Below, piece after piece: positions 26,563 through 34,475 of a stretch of 64,000 nt of DNA (its first letter is position 1; each line of letters begins with the position of its first letter). The notes under the pieces are model-generated. The model was not told where the DNA came from. It searched no databases and worked only from the letters and a program-made list of their open reading frames with translations. Both the position numbers and the translations under genes were made by a program. The DNA is from JACRLV01 sp045863555 (GTDB lineage Bacteria; Planctomycetota; Phycisphaerae; UBA1845; Fen-1342), in NCBI GenBank assembly GCA_045863555.1, contig BTUU01000008.1:162987-226986 (forward strand), in the 5' to 3' direction.

Positions 26563-27588
26563 TCAGGCCGCCAGTGCGAGCAGCGCTCCGGCCCGTTCGT
26601 CTGCTTCCGCCCGCTCGCCGGCGTTCTTGATTTTGCCGGCCAGACGGGTCAACGCATCGACCACGTTGAAGATCGTGAACCGGCCGCTCGCGCGCGCCAG
26701 TTCCAGGGCCTCCTTGGCGACACCGCGGGGAATGCCCTGCTTGGCCAGAAGCTTCATGACCTCGTCGGCATCACTGCCGAGGGTGGTTTCCATGGCCTTG
26801 CCGATCGTCTTGAGGAATCCCTCGCGGCGCTGGTCACGTGTTTCGACCAGGCCGGCGATCAGCCGCCGCACCTCACCCAGGCACTCGTGCACATTGGCTG
26901 TGTGCTTGCGCGAGAAGTCGATCACTTCGACCGCATCCCAGACGATGTGATTCTGGCAGACGGCCTGGAACCAGAACGTCTGCATGCCGACGGCGCGTTT
27001 GCCGACTTCCGAGTTCCACAGGAAGAAACCCGGTGCGAAGGCCTCGCCGTTGATCTCCGCCCAACCGAGCGGATCGATCAGGAAAACGAACATGTCCTGC
27101 TCGCCGCAGTACAGGCCCGTGCCGCCATTGCATGCGGTCTGCGGTGGCTGAAAGTCGATCGCGAACTCGCGCACGATGTTCAGCAGATCCACGTTGTGCA
27201 GCCGCGTGTATGCGGTGCCGTGAATCGAGCGGATCGCGTCGTCCTGCGTGAGGAGCTGTAGCGGCTTCTCGCCGCTCGGCATCGTCTCGCGAAAGATCTG
27301 CGCCGCCGTTCCGGCCGAAACCCGATTGACCGTCTCCTTGCTCACACCGGACAGGCGGCAGAGTTGACCGAAGCTCCAGTCATTCAGCGAGAACTCGCCG
27401 TCGTTGCCGACGGTAACGCGAAATCGTCCGCCGCTCGGCGCCGCCTGAATCGACTGCGGCGGGTGCCAGCGGTCGATCGAGTTCGTACGCGTCGCGTAGC
27501 AGTGGTCGTACAGGGATTGCAGTGAATCGAATCGTTCATCCGGCCCGCGCCGGAACAACTCGTTCGACGCCCTCGTCAGTGTCTCCAT
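26563..27588 (-). CDS. DUF932 (phage/plasmid-like TIGR03299-type) protein
   Basis: A 341-aa protein that fits the DUF932 family found on plasmids, phages and integrative elements: WHPPQSIQAAP near the N-terminus, WSFGQLCRLSGV, and the core segments MFVFLIDPLGWAEING, GFFLWNSEVGKRAVG and NHIVWDA. The molecular role of the family is unknown. The ATG has AAGGAG about nine bases upstream. Its presence together with a Strawberry-notch helicase and an integrase supports the idea that this stretch is a mobile element. Confidence 0.88.
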   Translation of the reverse strand: METLTRASNELFRRGPDERFDSLQSLYDHCYATRTNSIDRWHPPQSIQAAPSGGRFRVTVGNDGEFSLNDWSFGQLCRLSGVSKETVNRVSAGTAAQIFRETMPSGEKPLQLLTQDDAIRSIHGTAYTRLHNVDLLNIVREFAIDFQPPQTACNGGTGLYCGEQDMFVFLIDPLGWAEINGEAFAPGFFLWNSEVGKRAVGMQTFWFQAVCQNHIVWDAVEVIDFSRKHTANVHECLGEVRRLIAGLVETRDQRREGFLKTIGKAMETTLGSDADEVMKLLAKQGIPRGVAKEALELARASGRFTIFNVVDALTRLAGKIKNAGERAEADERAGALLALAA

Positions 27589-28089
27589 GCGGAATCTCCT
27601 TGATGTTTGTGAATGAATGAACCTGAACCCAAAACCGTGAAATGCACCACCGGCCTCTCGACGCGCGCGTGTCGCGCCCGTGGAGAGTCGGCGTTTTCAT
27701 CTACTCGTGCTGATGTGCTGGGCCGCGAATCCTCGACGGCGCAGCAGCAATGTAAATTAGAACGGAGTCGAGGTTTCGGCTGCCGGCGGGTTGTTCAGTT
27801 TGAACCAGCTCGGGTGTCGCGGGCGCGTGATGCGCGTGAGACAGAATGCCGAGAGTTGAGCCGGGCGAAATCCGCAACTCCGTTCTCAGGCCATCCTGCC
27901 ACAGATCGGGCTCGCTAATCAAACACTGTTTGGGGCGCTGCCGTACACGGCCGTCGTCATCGGGGCTCGCCCCGTGAGGCCGGCAGGCCCTTGGCCCCGA
28001 TGAGGGCGGACGCGGCAGGCAGCCGCTGCCATCGCCCGCTGCCGGTATGGACCGGAGTCGGAGGGCGCTCGTGCGCACGGGCCGTTTCG
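27589..28089. other. Gene-free 500-bp gap containing a structured repeat
   Basis: No open frame here has convincing codon use or a ribosome binding site. The first 340 bases show nothing I can name. The right part (27939-28016) holds copy 1 of the structured element described separately. Confidence 0.5.
27939..28016 (+). repeat. Structured element, copy 1
   Basis: An outer stem pairs 27948-27966 with 27994-28012 (innermost part CATCGGGGC with GCCCCGATG). It encloses two small hairpins, CTCG-CCCCG-TGAG and GCC-GGCA-GGC, giving a three-way-junction shape. The flanks TGCCGTAC (left) and GGACGCGG (right) are shared with copy 2 at 43741-43820, in the same orientation. Several stem pairs differ between copies yet stay paired. 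The strand is arbitrary. Confidence 0.65.
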
Positions 28090-29082
28090 TCAGTCATGTA
28101 GTTTGTCTTCGACCCTCTGCGTTGACGAGGTCATGGGCGGCACTCCGGCCCCTGGAATCACGCCGTATTGTCCGCCGGTACGCGCGCGAAGCCACGCGAT
28201 GCGTCCCAGGCCCAGTCGAATGTGGTTGTATTTGAGCGCCAGCGTGCCAGCCCGGGCAAGCTCGTCGTTGCCGCCGTAGGCGATCTCACGGTCATAGCGG
28301 CTGAGCGCCTCGACGCCGCGCGAAATGACCGCCTCGTACACCTCCCGGTCGCGGGCAAGCTCCCGCTGCTCCTGTTCGAGCAGTTCACGCATCCTCGCAG
28401 CACGTTTGGCCGGGTTCTTTGGAAGCGTGCTTTCGAGCCAGCTTCCGGCTTCGTCACAGGGCTTGATCTGCTCGAATGGGATCGGCGCCGCGTTGTCGCC
28501 GGCTGAGTAGTAATGCCACGGGTGTCCCGGATCGTAGCCCGCTTGCCGGTGGCCGGCGTCGGCGGTCTGCCGTCGCACCCATTCATCGAGCCGCTGCGCT
28601 GCTTCGCTGCCAAAGCCCTCCTCATAGGCCGCGAGCGCATCCGTGTAGCCGGACTCCACGCGCCGCAGCTCGACGGTGTGGCGCTCTGCCGCCTGGCCGG
28701 CAGCGTCCGCGTCGCCGTACAGCCGGCCCGTGCGCGGGTCCGCGCCGGTGCGAATCGCCTCGCGAAGCGCCTCCGCCTCGTTGAGCAGCGCGTGCAGCTC
28801 GTGGGCGCGTTCCTCGACCAGCGCTGCAACTTGTTCTTCATCGGGCTCAAGCGGACCAGAGATTTCGAGACCGAACACGCCCGCCGCAACGGCTCCGTGT
28901 AGCGGCGTCGCGACCGGCGGCTCAAAACTTTCGGCTTGGATTTCCGAAACGCGATCCGCGGACGCCTCCGGAGCGTCTTTTTGGACGCAAGCGCGTCCAG
29001 CCGCGTGCGGCACGGGGGAACGAAACGCTGCGCTGCCGAAGTCCTCGGCCCACGGGAACACCTGTTGCGTATTCGGCGTCAT
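28090..29082 (-). CDS. Hypothetical protein of plasmid type
   Basis: A 330-aa acidic protein that I do not recognise. Residues 80-165 are helical and Glu/Ala-rich and may form a coiled coil; residues 225-275 (ARMRELLEQEQRELARDREV) form another. There is no signal peptide. The spacing of Gly/Pro-rich segments between helices suggests two or three small domains. The gene lies at the left end of the plasmid-like backbone, right beside structured element copy 1. Confidence 0.7.
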   Translation of the reverse strand: MTPNTQQVFPWAEDFGSAAFRSPVPHAAGRACVQKDAPEASADRVSEIQAESFEPPVATPLHGAVAAGVFGLEISGPLEPDEEQVAALVEERAHELHALLNEAEALREAIRTGADPRTGRLYGDADAAGQAAERHTVELRRVESGYTDALAAYEEGFGSEAAQRLDEWVRRQTADAGHRQAGYDPGHPWHYYSAGDNAAPIPFEQIKPCDEAGSWLESTLPKNPAKRAARMRELLEQEQRELARDREVYEAVISRGVEALSRYDREIAYGGNDELARAGTLALKYNHIRLGLGRIAWLRARTGGQYGVIPGAGVPPMTSSTQRVEDKLHD

Positions 29083-29150
29083 AAGCGAATGGCAAGCACG
29101 CTTGCCCTCTTCATCCGTTATGACGCGTGCGCACCGCCATGTGCGCTAAT

Positions 29151-29834
29151 TCAATTTCGCGCGAGGGCACGCCCCTCCCGCGGCGTCCAACGAAGCTCCG
29201 GCAGCGTGTACTGCCGTGGATCTTCGAATGGAATTTCCGGGCTGTGATAGGAAAGCAGCACCAGGTCCTCTGTCGGTGCACTGAATGTGTGCAGCAGATC
29301 TCGCGTGAACACGAGCACGTCGCCGGCCCGGACGCTGGTGGACTGAGTGCGTGCGCCTTCGAAGTGTCGCCAAGGCTCCTCCGACCACCAGAAGCGGCCT
29401 TCGCCCTCCAGCACCGCGATGAAGCGGTCCGAGTGCTCGTGCACATGCAATGGCAGGTCCAGCGTGCCCGCCGAGAATCGCAGCTTGGCGAGACCATCGG
29501 GGCAATCCGCACCTACCAGGTCGCGGCCGGACCACAGCCCGCCGGCAATCGACGCGGTTTCCTCGAATGGCGACTTCAGTTCGATGTCGTATTCAAGGTC
29601 GATCGCATTCATGAGCGAGTCGAGCGTCGCGCTCAACCCGTGGTCACCGGCCTCCCCATGCAGGAACGCCGGTATCCGCAGCCGGCCGGTGCGAACTTCG
29701 GCCTGCGTCTGGTCGAGAACACGCCGGGCGAGTTGGAAGAACTGAACCAGGGCGGCCGACCAATGGGCCGACCGGGCGCCGGTTCTTCCGGCCAGAATCC
29801 GCAAACCCAGGGGGGCGATGGCGGTTTGTAACAC
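29151..29834 (-). CDS. Cupin-domain protein
   Basis: A 227-aa protein. Residues about 110-205 form a cupin: LPLHVHEHSDRFIAVLEGEG supplies the metal-ligand His/His/His(Glu) set and DVLVFTRDLLHTFSA the second motif. Cupins range from regulators to dioxygenases, so the reaction cannot be stated. The N-terminal 100 residues are helical and unassigned. The start is a GTG with GAGGAG six bases upstream. Confidence 0.8.
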   Translation of the reverse strand: MLQTAIAPLGLRILAGRTGARSAHWSAALVQFFQLARRVLDQTQAEVRTGRLRIPAFLHGEAGDHGLSATLDSLMNAIDLEYDIELKSPFEETASIAGGLWSGRDLVGADCPDGLAKLRFSAGTLDLPLHVHEHSDRFIAVLEGEGRFWWSEEPWRHFEGARTQSTSVRAGDVLVFTRDLLHTFSAPTEDLVLLSYHSPEIPFEDPRQYTLPELRWTPREGRALARN

Positions 29835-29904
29835 GCTGTTCTCCTCGTGAGCGAAGGGTTGGGAATTCCTGCGCCGCGACGGACGCGGCGCTCATCCAAT
29901 TTCT

Positions 29905-30549
29905 GTGGGTCATTCGAACACAATGCCGCCGGATGCGACGGTCCAGAACGCTCCGCCACTGGGCGACACCGAGCGCGTGCGCGTCCTGTTGGAGGAATTT
30001 CGGGCTCTCTACGCGCTGCTCTCGTTCCGGCTGGCAGCCGTGGAGCGAAGTCTGCCGGTCGCGGGCGGTACGTTGGCGGCCATTCTGAGCGGCAGCACCA
30101 GCCTGGCACACGAAGCACAGCGGGTCGTCCTGCTGGCGATGCCCGCGGCACTGCTCTGGCTGATGCGGACCACCTGTGCCCAGGCGCGCTCCAAAGAAGA
30201 CGTGATCCGACGCATCGCCGAGCTGGAGGGGGCGGTCAACCGTATTGCCGGCGAAGAGCTGCTGGCGTTCCAGTCGCGCCACCCCAATCGCGGCCGGCGG
30301 GTCTCCGGACGAAGCGGCGGCACGACCGTGTTTGGCGTGCTCAGCTTCAGTTTGACGGGCCTGGCCGCGTGCGCCTGGATGGCGACGCCGCTCTGGCCCG
30401 ATTTGAGGATGGCCGGCGTCTACGGTGCGTACGTGCTCGCCGCGACAACGGATGTCGTCGCAACGGTCTGGCGCCTGGGTCGCTATCGTTATCGCAAGGG
30501 ACCGCCCGGCACGGTCCCGATGTTCATCGGATTCCGCGTGCCGCGCTGA
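29905..30549 (+). CDS. Predicted membrane protein, unknown function
   Basis: A 214-aa protein with a soluble helical N-terminus (residues 20-55), a hydrophobic segment around 65-85 (VVLLAMPAALLWLM) and one or two membrane helices near 140-185 (FGVLSFSLTGLAACAW and VYGAYVLAATTDVVATVW). I recognise no family. GTG 29905 and ATG 29923 (MPPDATV) are both possible starts. It is divergent from the cupin gene and followed 170 bp later by an XRE regulator gene. Confidence 0.55.
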   Translation: MGHSNTMPPDATVQNAPPLGDTERVRVLLEEFRALYALLSFRLAAVERSLPVAGGTLAAILSGSTSLAHEAQRVVLLAMPAALLWLMRTTCAQARSKEDVIRRIAELEGAVNRIAGEELLAFQSRHPNRGRRVSGRSGGTTVFGVLSFSLTGLAACAWMATPLWPDLRMAGVYGAYVLAATTDVVATVWRLGRYRYRKGPPGTVPMFIGFRVPR

Positions 30550-30719
30550 GCATGGGAACGAACCCCAAGCTATACCGTGCATCGAATGATCCGTATAATA
30601 TGTTTCTGATATCATGATGATCCTCGTGAAGTGTATCGCGGGCGACGGCCAGATCAAGCCCATTTTGAGCGGAAGCTGCGCCTGGCGTACGATGGCCGCT
30701 CATTACGGTGGAGCGTTCG

Positions 30720-31046
30720 ATGAAACTGCAGCGGGAATTCGGTCGTCGCGTCCGCGAACTGCGCACGCGCCGAGGACTGACGCAGAAAGAACTGGGCGAG
30801 CGCTGCGGCACGAAGTTCGCCACGCAGCGCATCGGGGAAATCGAGCGCGGACACATGAACGTCACATTGCAGACGATCGCCGCGCTGTGCCGCGGACTGG
30901 GCTGCGAACCTCTGAACCTGTTTCTGTTCGGCGCTGCGGCGAAGCACAAAGTGAGCGTTCCCGACGCGCGCCTCAGCGACCTCTGGAACGCCGCCGACGA
31001 CGCGCGGAAAGGGAAGCTGCTGCGCGTGCTGCGCGAACTGCTCTAA
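30720..31046 (+). CDS. XRE-family HTH transcriptional regulator
   Basis: A 108-aa protein whose residues 5-65 form a Cro/CI-type helix-turn-helix (FGRRVRELRTRRGLTQKEL, then IGEIERGHMNVTLQTIAAL). The remaining 40 residues are a short helical tail. ATG 30720 is supported by GGAG six bases upstream; the frame extends to 30708. A TATAAT at 30594-30599 and a TGATATCA palindrome nearby could form its promoter and operator, but no good -35 is visible. Likely controls genes of the surrounding element. Confidence 0.85.
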   Translation: MKLQREFGRRVRELRTRRGLTQKELGERCGTKFATQRIGEIERGHMNVTLQTIAALCRGLGCEPLNLFLFGAAAKHKVSVPDARLSDLWNAADDARKGKLLRVLRELL

Positions 31047-31049
31047 GAC

Positions 31050-32402
31050 TCAGCGACTCAGCTGCCCTTGCTCGACAAGGATGTCACCCAGTTCGTTCAG
31101 ATACCCCTGCGCCTTCTTGAGTTCTTCGAGTTGCTCGGGCTTGAGGTCGCGCAGCCGCGGCGGATACGACCAGCGTGGCCGCACCTGGTCGTGGCCCTTC
31201 TTGTGATACTCATTGGTGGCGCAGGTGAGGAGTTTCTGGAGACCATCTGCGTTCGGCGCCAGGGCGCCGATCGATCTGAGCTTTGAGAAGGACACCGGCG
31301 CGAGATCCACCGATTGACCGCGGGCGACGCCGGGCTGCCAGTATCCCTTGGTCGTGAAGGGCGCGAGCAGCGCGAGCACCTGGGGATCCTCGGCTTTCTG
31401 CGTGAGTTCCTTCTTGCGCGCCTCGGCGGTGATCTTGTCGCGTTTGATTTGCGCTTCAACGTCGGCCTTGTCGCGTTCGGCCTTGGCGAGTTCCAACTCG
31501 CGGCGCACGGAGGCAATCTCGTCCTGGTAGCGTTTTTCCGCATCGGCTGCGCGCCGCTGCTCTTCGGCTTCGCGTTCCTTCATTCGGGCTTCGAATTCGA
31601 CCCGCATCGAGTCCAACTGGGCCTTGGTCTCCTTGAGCAGGCGCTCCGCCTCGGCGGCCGCTCGCTTCAGTTCGGCCTCGTGGGCGGTCTCCTCGATCAT
31701 CGTTTTTGACTCGGTGCGCGCCTTTTCCTCACCGCTGGCGCGTGCCTTGCCCCAGAGGAGCATCCGCTGCGCGTCGTACTCGTTTCGCACGTCCTTGAGG
31801 GTCTTGAGCGCCGAGAGGTCGAGATCCTTCGGCGCCTTGGCGATTGCCGCGTCAATCCAGTTGATCTGCTCAAGGATCAGGCCGAGTCGCTCTTTGGCCC
31901 AGAACTCGCTCTCTTTCACTTCGCTCTGCATCGTCTCGTCCGGCAGGAAGCCGACGTTGTCCCGCTTGAGTTCGGTCTTGAGATTGCTCAGGATCGAATC
32001 CGTCGACTTGCGGCGCGTGCTGATCTGCTGGGGCATCACGATGGGCGTTTCCATCAACCGCAGATAGGCCATGAAGGCCGCTTCGTTCTGGGCGATTTTC
32101 TTGCCGTCGTCGCTGGTTTCGAGGCCCTCCAGCCGGCCGGTGAGCTCCTTCGTCCGCGTTTCCAGGCGATCGAGCAGGTCACAGGTCGACTGCACCTGGT
32201 CCGCGAACTGCTGCACGAGCCGCCGGGTGCGCTGGTCCTGCTCCTCTTTCTGCCGCCGCTCGCGCTCGGCGCGCCGTGCTTCGTCCTCCACGCCGGAGGG
32301 GGTGACGTTTTGCGCTCGAACCACTCCTGCGCCCAGCATGGCGGCAAGCAGCATGATGATTCCCGGGCCACCCGGACGCAGTTTGCAGCCGAAAGCGCTC
32401 AT
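31050..32402 (-). CDS. Secreted or periplasmic coiled-coil protein
   Basis: A 450-aa protein with an N-terminal signal-like hydrophobic stretch (GIIMLLAAMLGAGVVRAQ, cleavage likely after AQ) and a long charged coiled coil, strongest around residues 235-325 (ERLLKETKAQLDSMRVEFEA and following). The N-terminal third also carries coiled-coil segments. I recognise no domain. The start overlaps the end of the upstream J-like membrane protein gene by four bases, so the two are made together and may act in the same envelope structure. Confidence 0.7.
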   Translation of the reverse strand: MSAFGCKLRPGGPGIIMLLAAMLGAGVVRAQNVTPSGVEDEARRAERERRQKEEQDQRTRRLVQQFADQVQSTCDLLDRLETRTKELTGRLEGLETSDDGKKIAQNEAAFMAYLRLMETPIVMPQQISTRRKSTDSILSNLKTELKRDNVGFLPDETMQSEVKESEFWAKERLGLILEQINWIDAAIAKAPKDLDLSALKTLKDVRNEYDAQRMLLWGKARASGEEKARTESKTMIEETAHEAELKRAAAEAERLLKETKAQLDSMRVEFEARMKEREAEEQRRAADAEKRYQDEIASVRRELELAKAERDKADVEAQIKRDKITAEARKKELTQKAEDPQVLALLAPFTTKGYWQPGVARGQSVDLAPVSFSKLRSIGALAPNADGLQKLLTCATNEYHKKGHDQVRPRWSYPPRLRDLKPEQLEELKKAQGYLNELGDILVEQGQLSR

Positions 32403-33436
32403 GGGTTATCACTCCCTTGTGTCGTAGGCGAGTCGTATTCGAATCGATCCGCCTGCATCATGACGCGAATGTGATCGATATTGGAACGGTGGCCGTTCAA
32501 CTGATCAAGCCGCTTCGCCGCCCAGGCGATGATCTCTCCCAGGCGCTGTGCGTCGCCCTCCCCCGCTCCGGTCTTGAAGTGCGCGGCGATTTCCTGGAGG
32601 GATTGTCTGCGTGATTCGAGTTCGGCGGGCGTCACCCGCTCGTTGATCGTATGGACCCACGCTTCCTTGACGGAGGCGTGGCGGATCAGCGCGAGGTCCA
32701 GTTCGCGCGGGTGCTTCGCACTGGGGGCGCCTGCGTCCGCCAAGGGAATCTGGGCGACCGCCTGAAACTCCCGCGCCACCGCCGTCGCGAGCGTCTCCAC
32801 GTCATTGATCCGCGCGCGGGCCGTATCGAACTGGTTGCTGAACTCCTCTTTCGAGCGTTGGGCGGCAGCAGCGGCGCGGGTCTGCTGCCAGGCGGAGTAG
32901 CTGCCCGATATTGAGCGAGCGATGCCGACGACGATGAGCAGGACGATAACGTATCCTGCGCCGATCCAGAGCCGCGCCCCGCGGCTGCGCCCCTGGAACA
33001 CCTCTCCGAGCGCGAACTTGCGGAACAACCGTCCGGTCCGCTCCTGGCGGCTCATCCGCAGATGCGGAGCCTTGGCTGCGTCATAAACAACGCCTGCGGG
33101 GACGGCTTGACCGGCATGTCGGACGAGGAAGCTGTTGGGATAGCGGGGGCGCTCGAACCAGCTGATGCCGCAACGACGGCAGAACGCCTCGAATGAGGCC
33201 TGGCCCTCGGGCGGGATTTCGACGGCGATATCCTCATCGCAAGCGCGCAGCAACTCAGCGTAGTAGGTCAGATTCCCGGGTTCGCGCAGAATCTCGTAGG
33301 CGCGTCGGATTTCGTCATCGATGGCGTGCAACTTGCCGTCGTGTCGATCGACGATGCGGCTCCACGCTGCCTCGACCTCGTTGGTCTCGGCTGCGGAATC
33401 GAGCCCCAGCAGTGCAAACAGCGTCTGCGCTGACAT
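32399..33436 (-). CDS. J-domain-like membrane protein, degenerate HPD
   Basis: A 345-aa protein. Residues 1-65 resemble a J domain in helix pattern (LFALLGLDSAAETNEVEAAW, then EIRRAYEILREPGNLTYYAEL) but the HPD tripeptide is replaced by RHDG, so DnaK stimulation is doubtful. Residues about 165-185 are one membrane helix (LWIGAGYVIVLLIVVGIA), followed by a helical external part. I chose ATG 33436 (MSAQTLFALL), which starts the J-like domain; the frame is open to 33526 without a better site. It is coupled to the downstream coiled-coil gene by a four-base overlap. Confidence 0.65.
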   Translation of the reverse strand: MSAQTLFALLGLDSAAETNEVEAAWSRIVDRHDGKLHAIDDEIRRAYEILREPGNLTYYAELLRACDEDIAVEIPPEGQASFEAFCRRCGISWFERPRYPNSFLVRHAGQAVPAGVVYDAAKAPHLRMSRQERTGRLFRKFALGEVFQGRSRGARLWIGAGYVIVLLIVVGIARSISGSYSAWQQTRAAAAAQRSKEEFSNQFDTARARINDVETLATAVAREFQAVAQIPLADAGAPSAKHPRELDLALIRHASVKEAWVHTINERVTPAELESRRQSLQEIAAHFKTGAGEGDAQRLGEIIAWAAKRLDQLNGHRSNIDHIRVMMQADRFEYDSPTTQGSDNP

Positions 33437-33788
33437 TCGCGTCGCCAACGGATTCGTGGAGACCGGAATACACGTGCGGCGAATTATACGCCCGGTTCCC
33501 GTCCCGGAAACGCGCCCTCCTCGCACGAAAAAAGGCTGGAAACGGCCGGGACGGCGGGTACACTGATACGCATTGATTGTCGTTGTTCTGAGCTTGTGGC
33601 CTAGTCCCCGCTCAGCATGACGACGGTTTGCTGCTCGTGGGATCGCGACCTGCGAGCCTGCTCCTTGACATGTGGCTGTTCCTGTCAGTCGCCTGTGCCG
33701 GTGGTTCCCCTTCGGGGTCCACCAGCAGAGGTTTGACCTCGCGCCGGCGGCAATTAAGCCGTGCGGCGTCTTATGAAGGAGATTGACT
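33437..33788. other. Gap with a UUCG hairpin in front of a small membrane protein gene
   Basis: About 350 bases with no supported gene. A stable hairpin lies at 33700-33723: GGTGG pairs with CCACC, enclosing CCC-TTCG-GGG. A TTGACA at 33665-33670 could be a -35 element, but no matching -10 follows. The segment leads into the ribosome binding site (AAGGAG, 33776-33781) of the next gene, so the hairpin may be part of its leader. Confidence 0.4.
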
Positions 33789-34103
33789 ATGGAACAAGAA
33801 CGATTCGCGAATCAGAAATCGCGAGTATTCCACATGGGAGCAGATGAGCGGACGCCAGTCTGGCGATCGGTCGGTAGCGTCACGATCGTTGCGCCGAATC
33901 TGGACGAACCGCTCCACCTGCGGGGTGTCGGTTACACCGTCTTCCTGCAGGAAGCCCGACAGGAAGGTGAGCTGCGTGAAGCACTCGTCTTTCTGCGACG
34001 TATCGGGCGACCCGCCTGGCAAGCCATCCTGTATTGGACCTTGCTGGGCATGTTCATGGGCGTCGCAATCACGCGCGCTTGGTTCGTGCTTGCGAACCGC
34101 TGA
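33789..34103 (+). CDS. Small membrane-anchored protein, unknown function
   Basis: A 104-aa protein with a soluble N-terminal 70 residues and one C-terminal membrane helix (WQAILYWTLLGMFMGVAIT). The soluble part is charged and ends in an amphipathic helix. ATG 33789 has AAGGAG eight bases upstream; an in-frame ATG lies six bases earlier. It stands alone, with its own intrinsic terminator directly downstream, and so is a well-supported independent gene despite no recognisable family. Confidence 0.75.
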   Translation: MEQERFANQKSRVFHMGADERTPVWRSVGSVTIVAPNLDEPLHLRGVGYTVFLQEARQEGELREALVFLRRIGRPAWQAILYWTLLGMFMGVAITRAWFVLANR

Positions 34104-34115
34104 ACTTTGACGCTA

Positions 34116-34150
34116 GGGAGCTGTCCTTCGGGGCAGCTCCCCCCCTTTTT
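34116..34150 (+). terminator. Intrinsic terminator
   Basis: An 11-bp stem, GGGAGCTGTCC with GGGCAGCTCCC (one G-U pair), capped by a TTCG tetraloop and followed by CCCC and TTTTT. It lies 13 bases after the stop of the small membrane protein gene and reads in its direction. Confidence 0.9.
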
Positions 34151-34156
34151 GGACAC

Positions 34157-34303
34157 TTAGCGCAGCAGATTTTCGGCCAGCGTCGCGAGCGCAATCCCGG
34201 CCGCGGCTCCCAGCAGAACCAGTTGCAGCCGCAGGCGCCGCGAGAACCACGGCGAGATTGCGTCTCCCAGCACATAATCGGCACAGAGTTTTCGTATCGT
34301 CAT
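34157..34303 (-). CDS. Possible 48-aa membrane peptide
   Basis: Too short for usual gene calling. The frame starts at ATG 34303 (MTIRKLCADYVLGD) and carries one hydrophobic helix (LQLVLLGAAAGIALATLA) before TAA. No strong ribosome binding site is visible. It lies downstream of the coupling-ATPase gene on the same strand and converges with the terminator of the small membrane protein. Could be a real small protein or chance. Confidence 0.4.
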   Translation of the reverse strand: MTIRKLCADYVLGDAISPWFSRRLRLQLVLLGAAAGIALATLAENLLR

Positions 34304-34475
34304 GGGGCGAGCCTAGCACGCCGGAATCGGGGGCGCAAGATTTTTCTTGCAACGCCCGGGCGCCGCGATAAGCTCTCTTTATCTGATTTGCGTGCCCTCT
34401 GAACCGTCCAGACGATCGAACAACATGGACCGTCAGAGTTGACCTGGGACAAACGAAAACACCGGGTCGCACGCT

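Noticed and set aside
27613..28078. Open frames on both strands in the 27.6-28.1 kb gap
   Set aside because: Composition is unlike neighbours and one of them runs through the structured element.
30571..30599. Strong promoter (TATAAT at 30594) for the XRE gene
   Set aside because: No acceptable -35 at the right distance and 120 bp to the start; mentioned only as a possibility.
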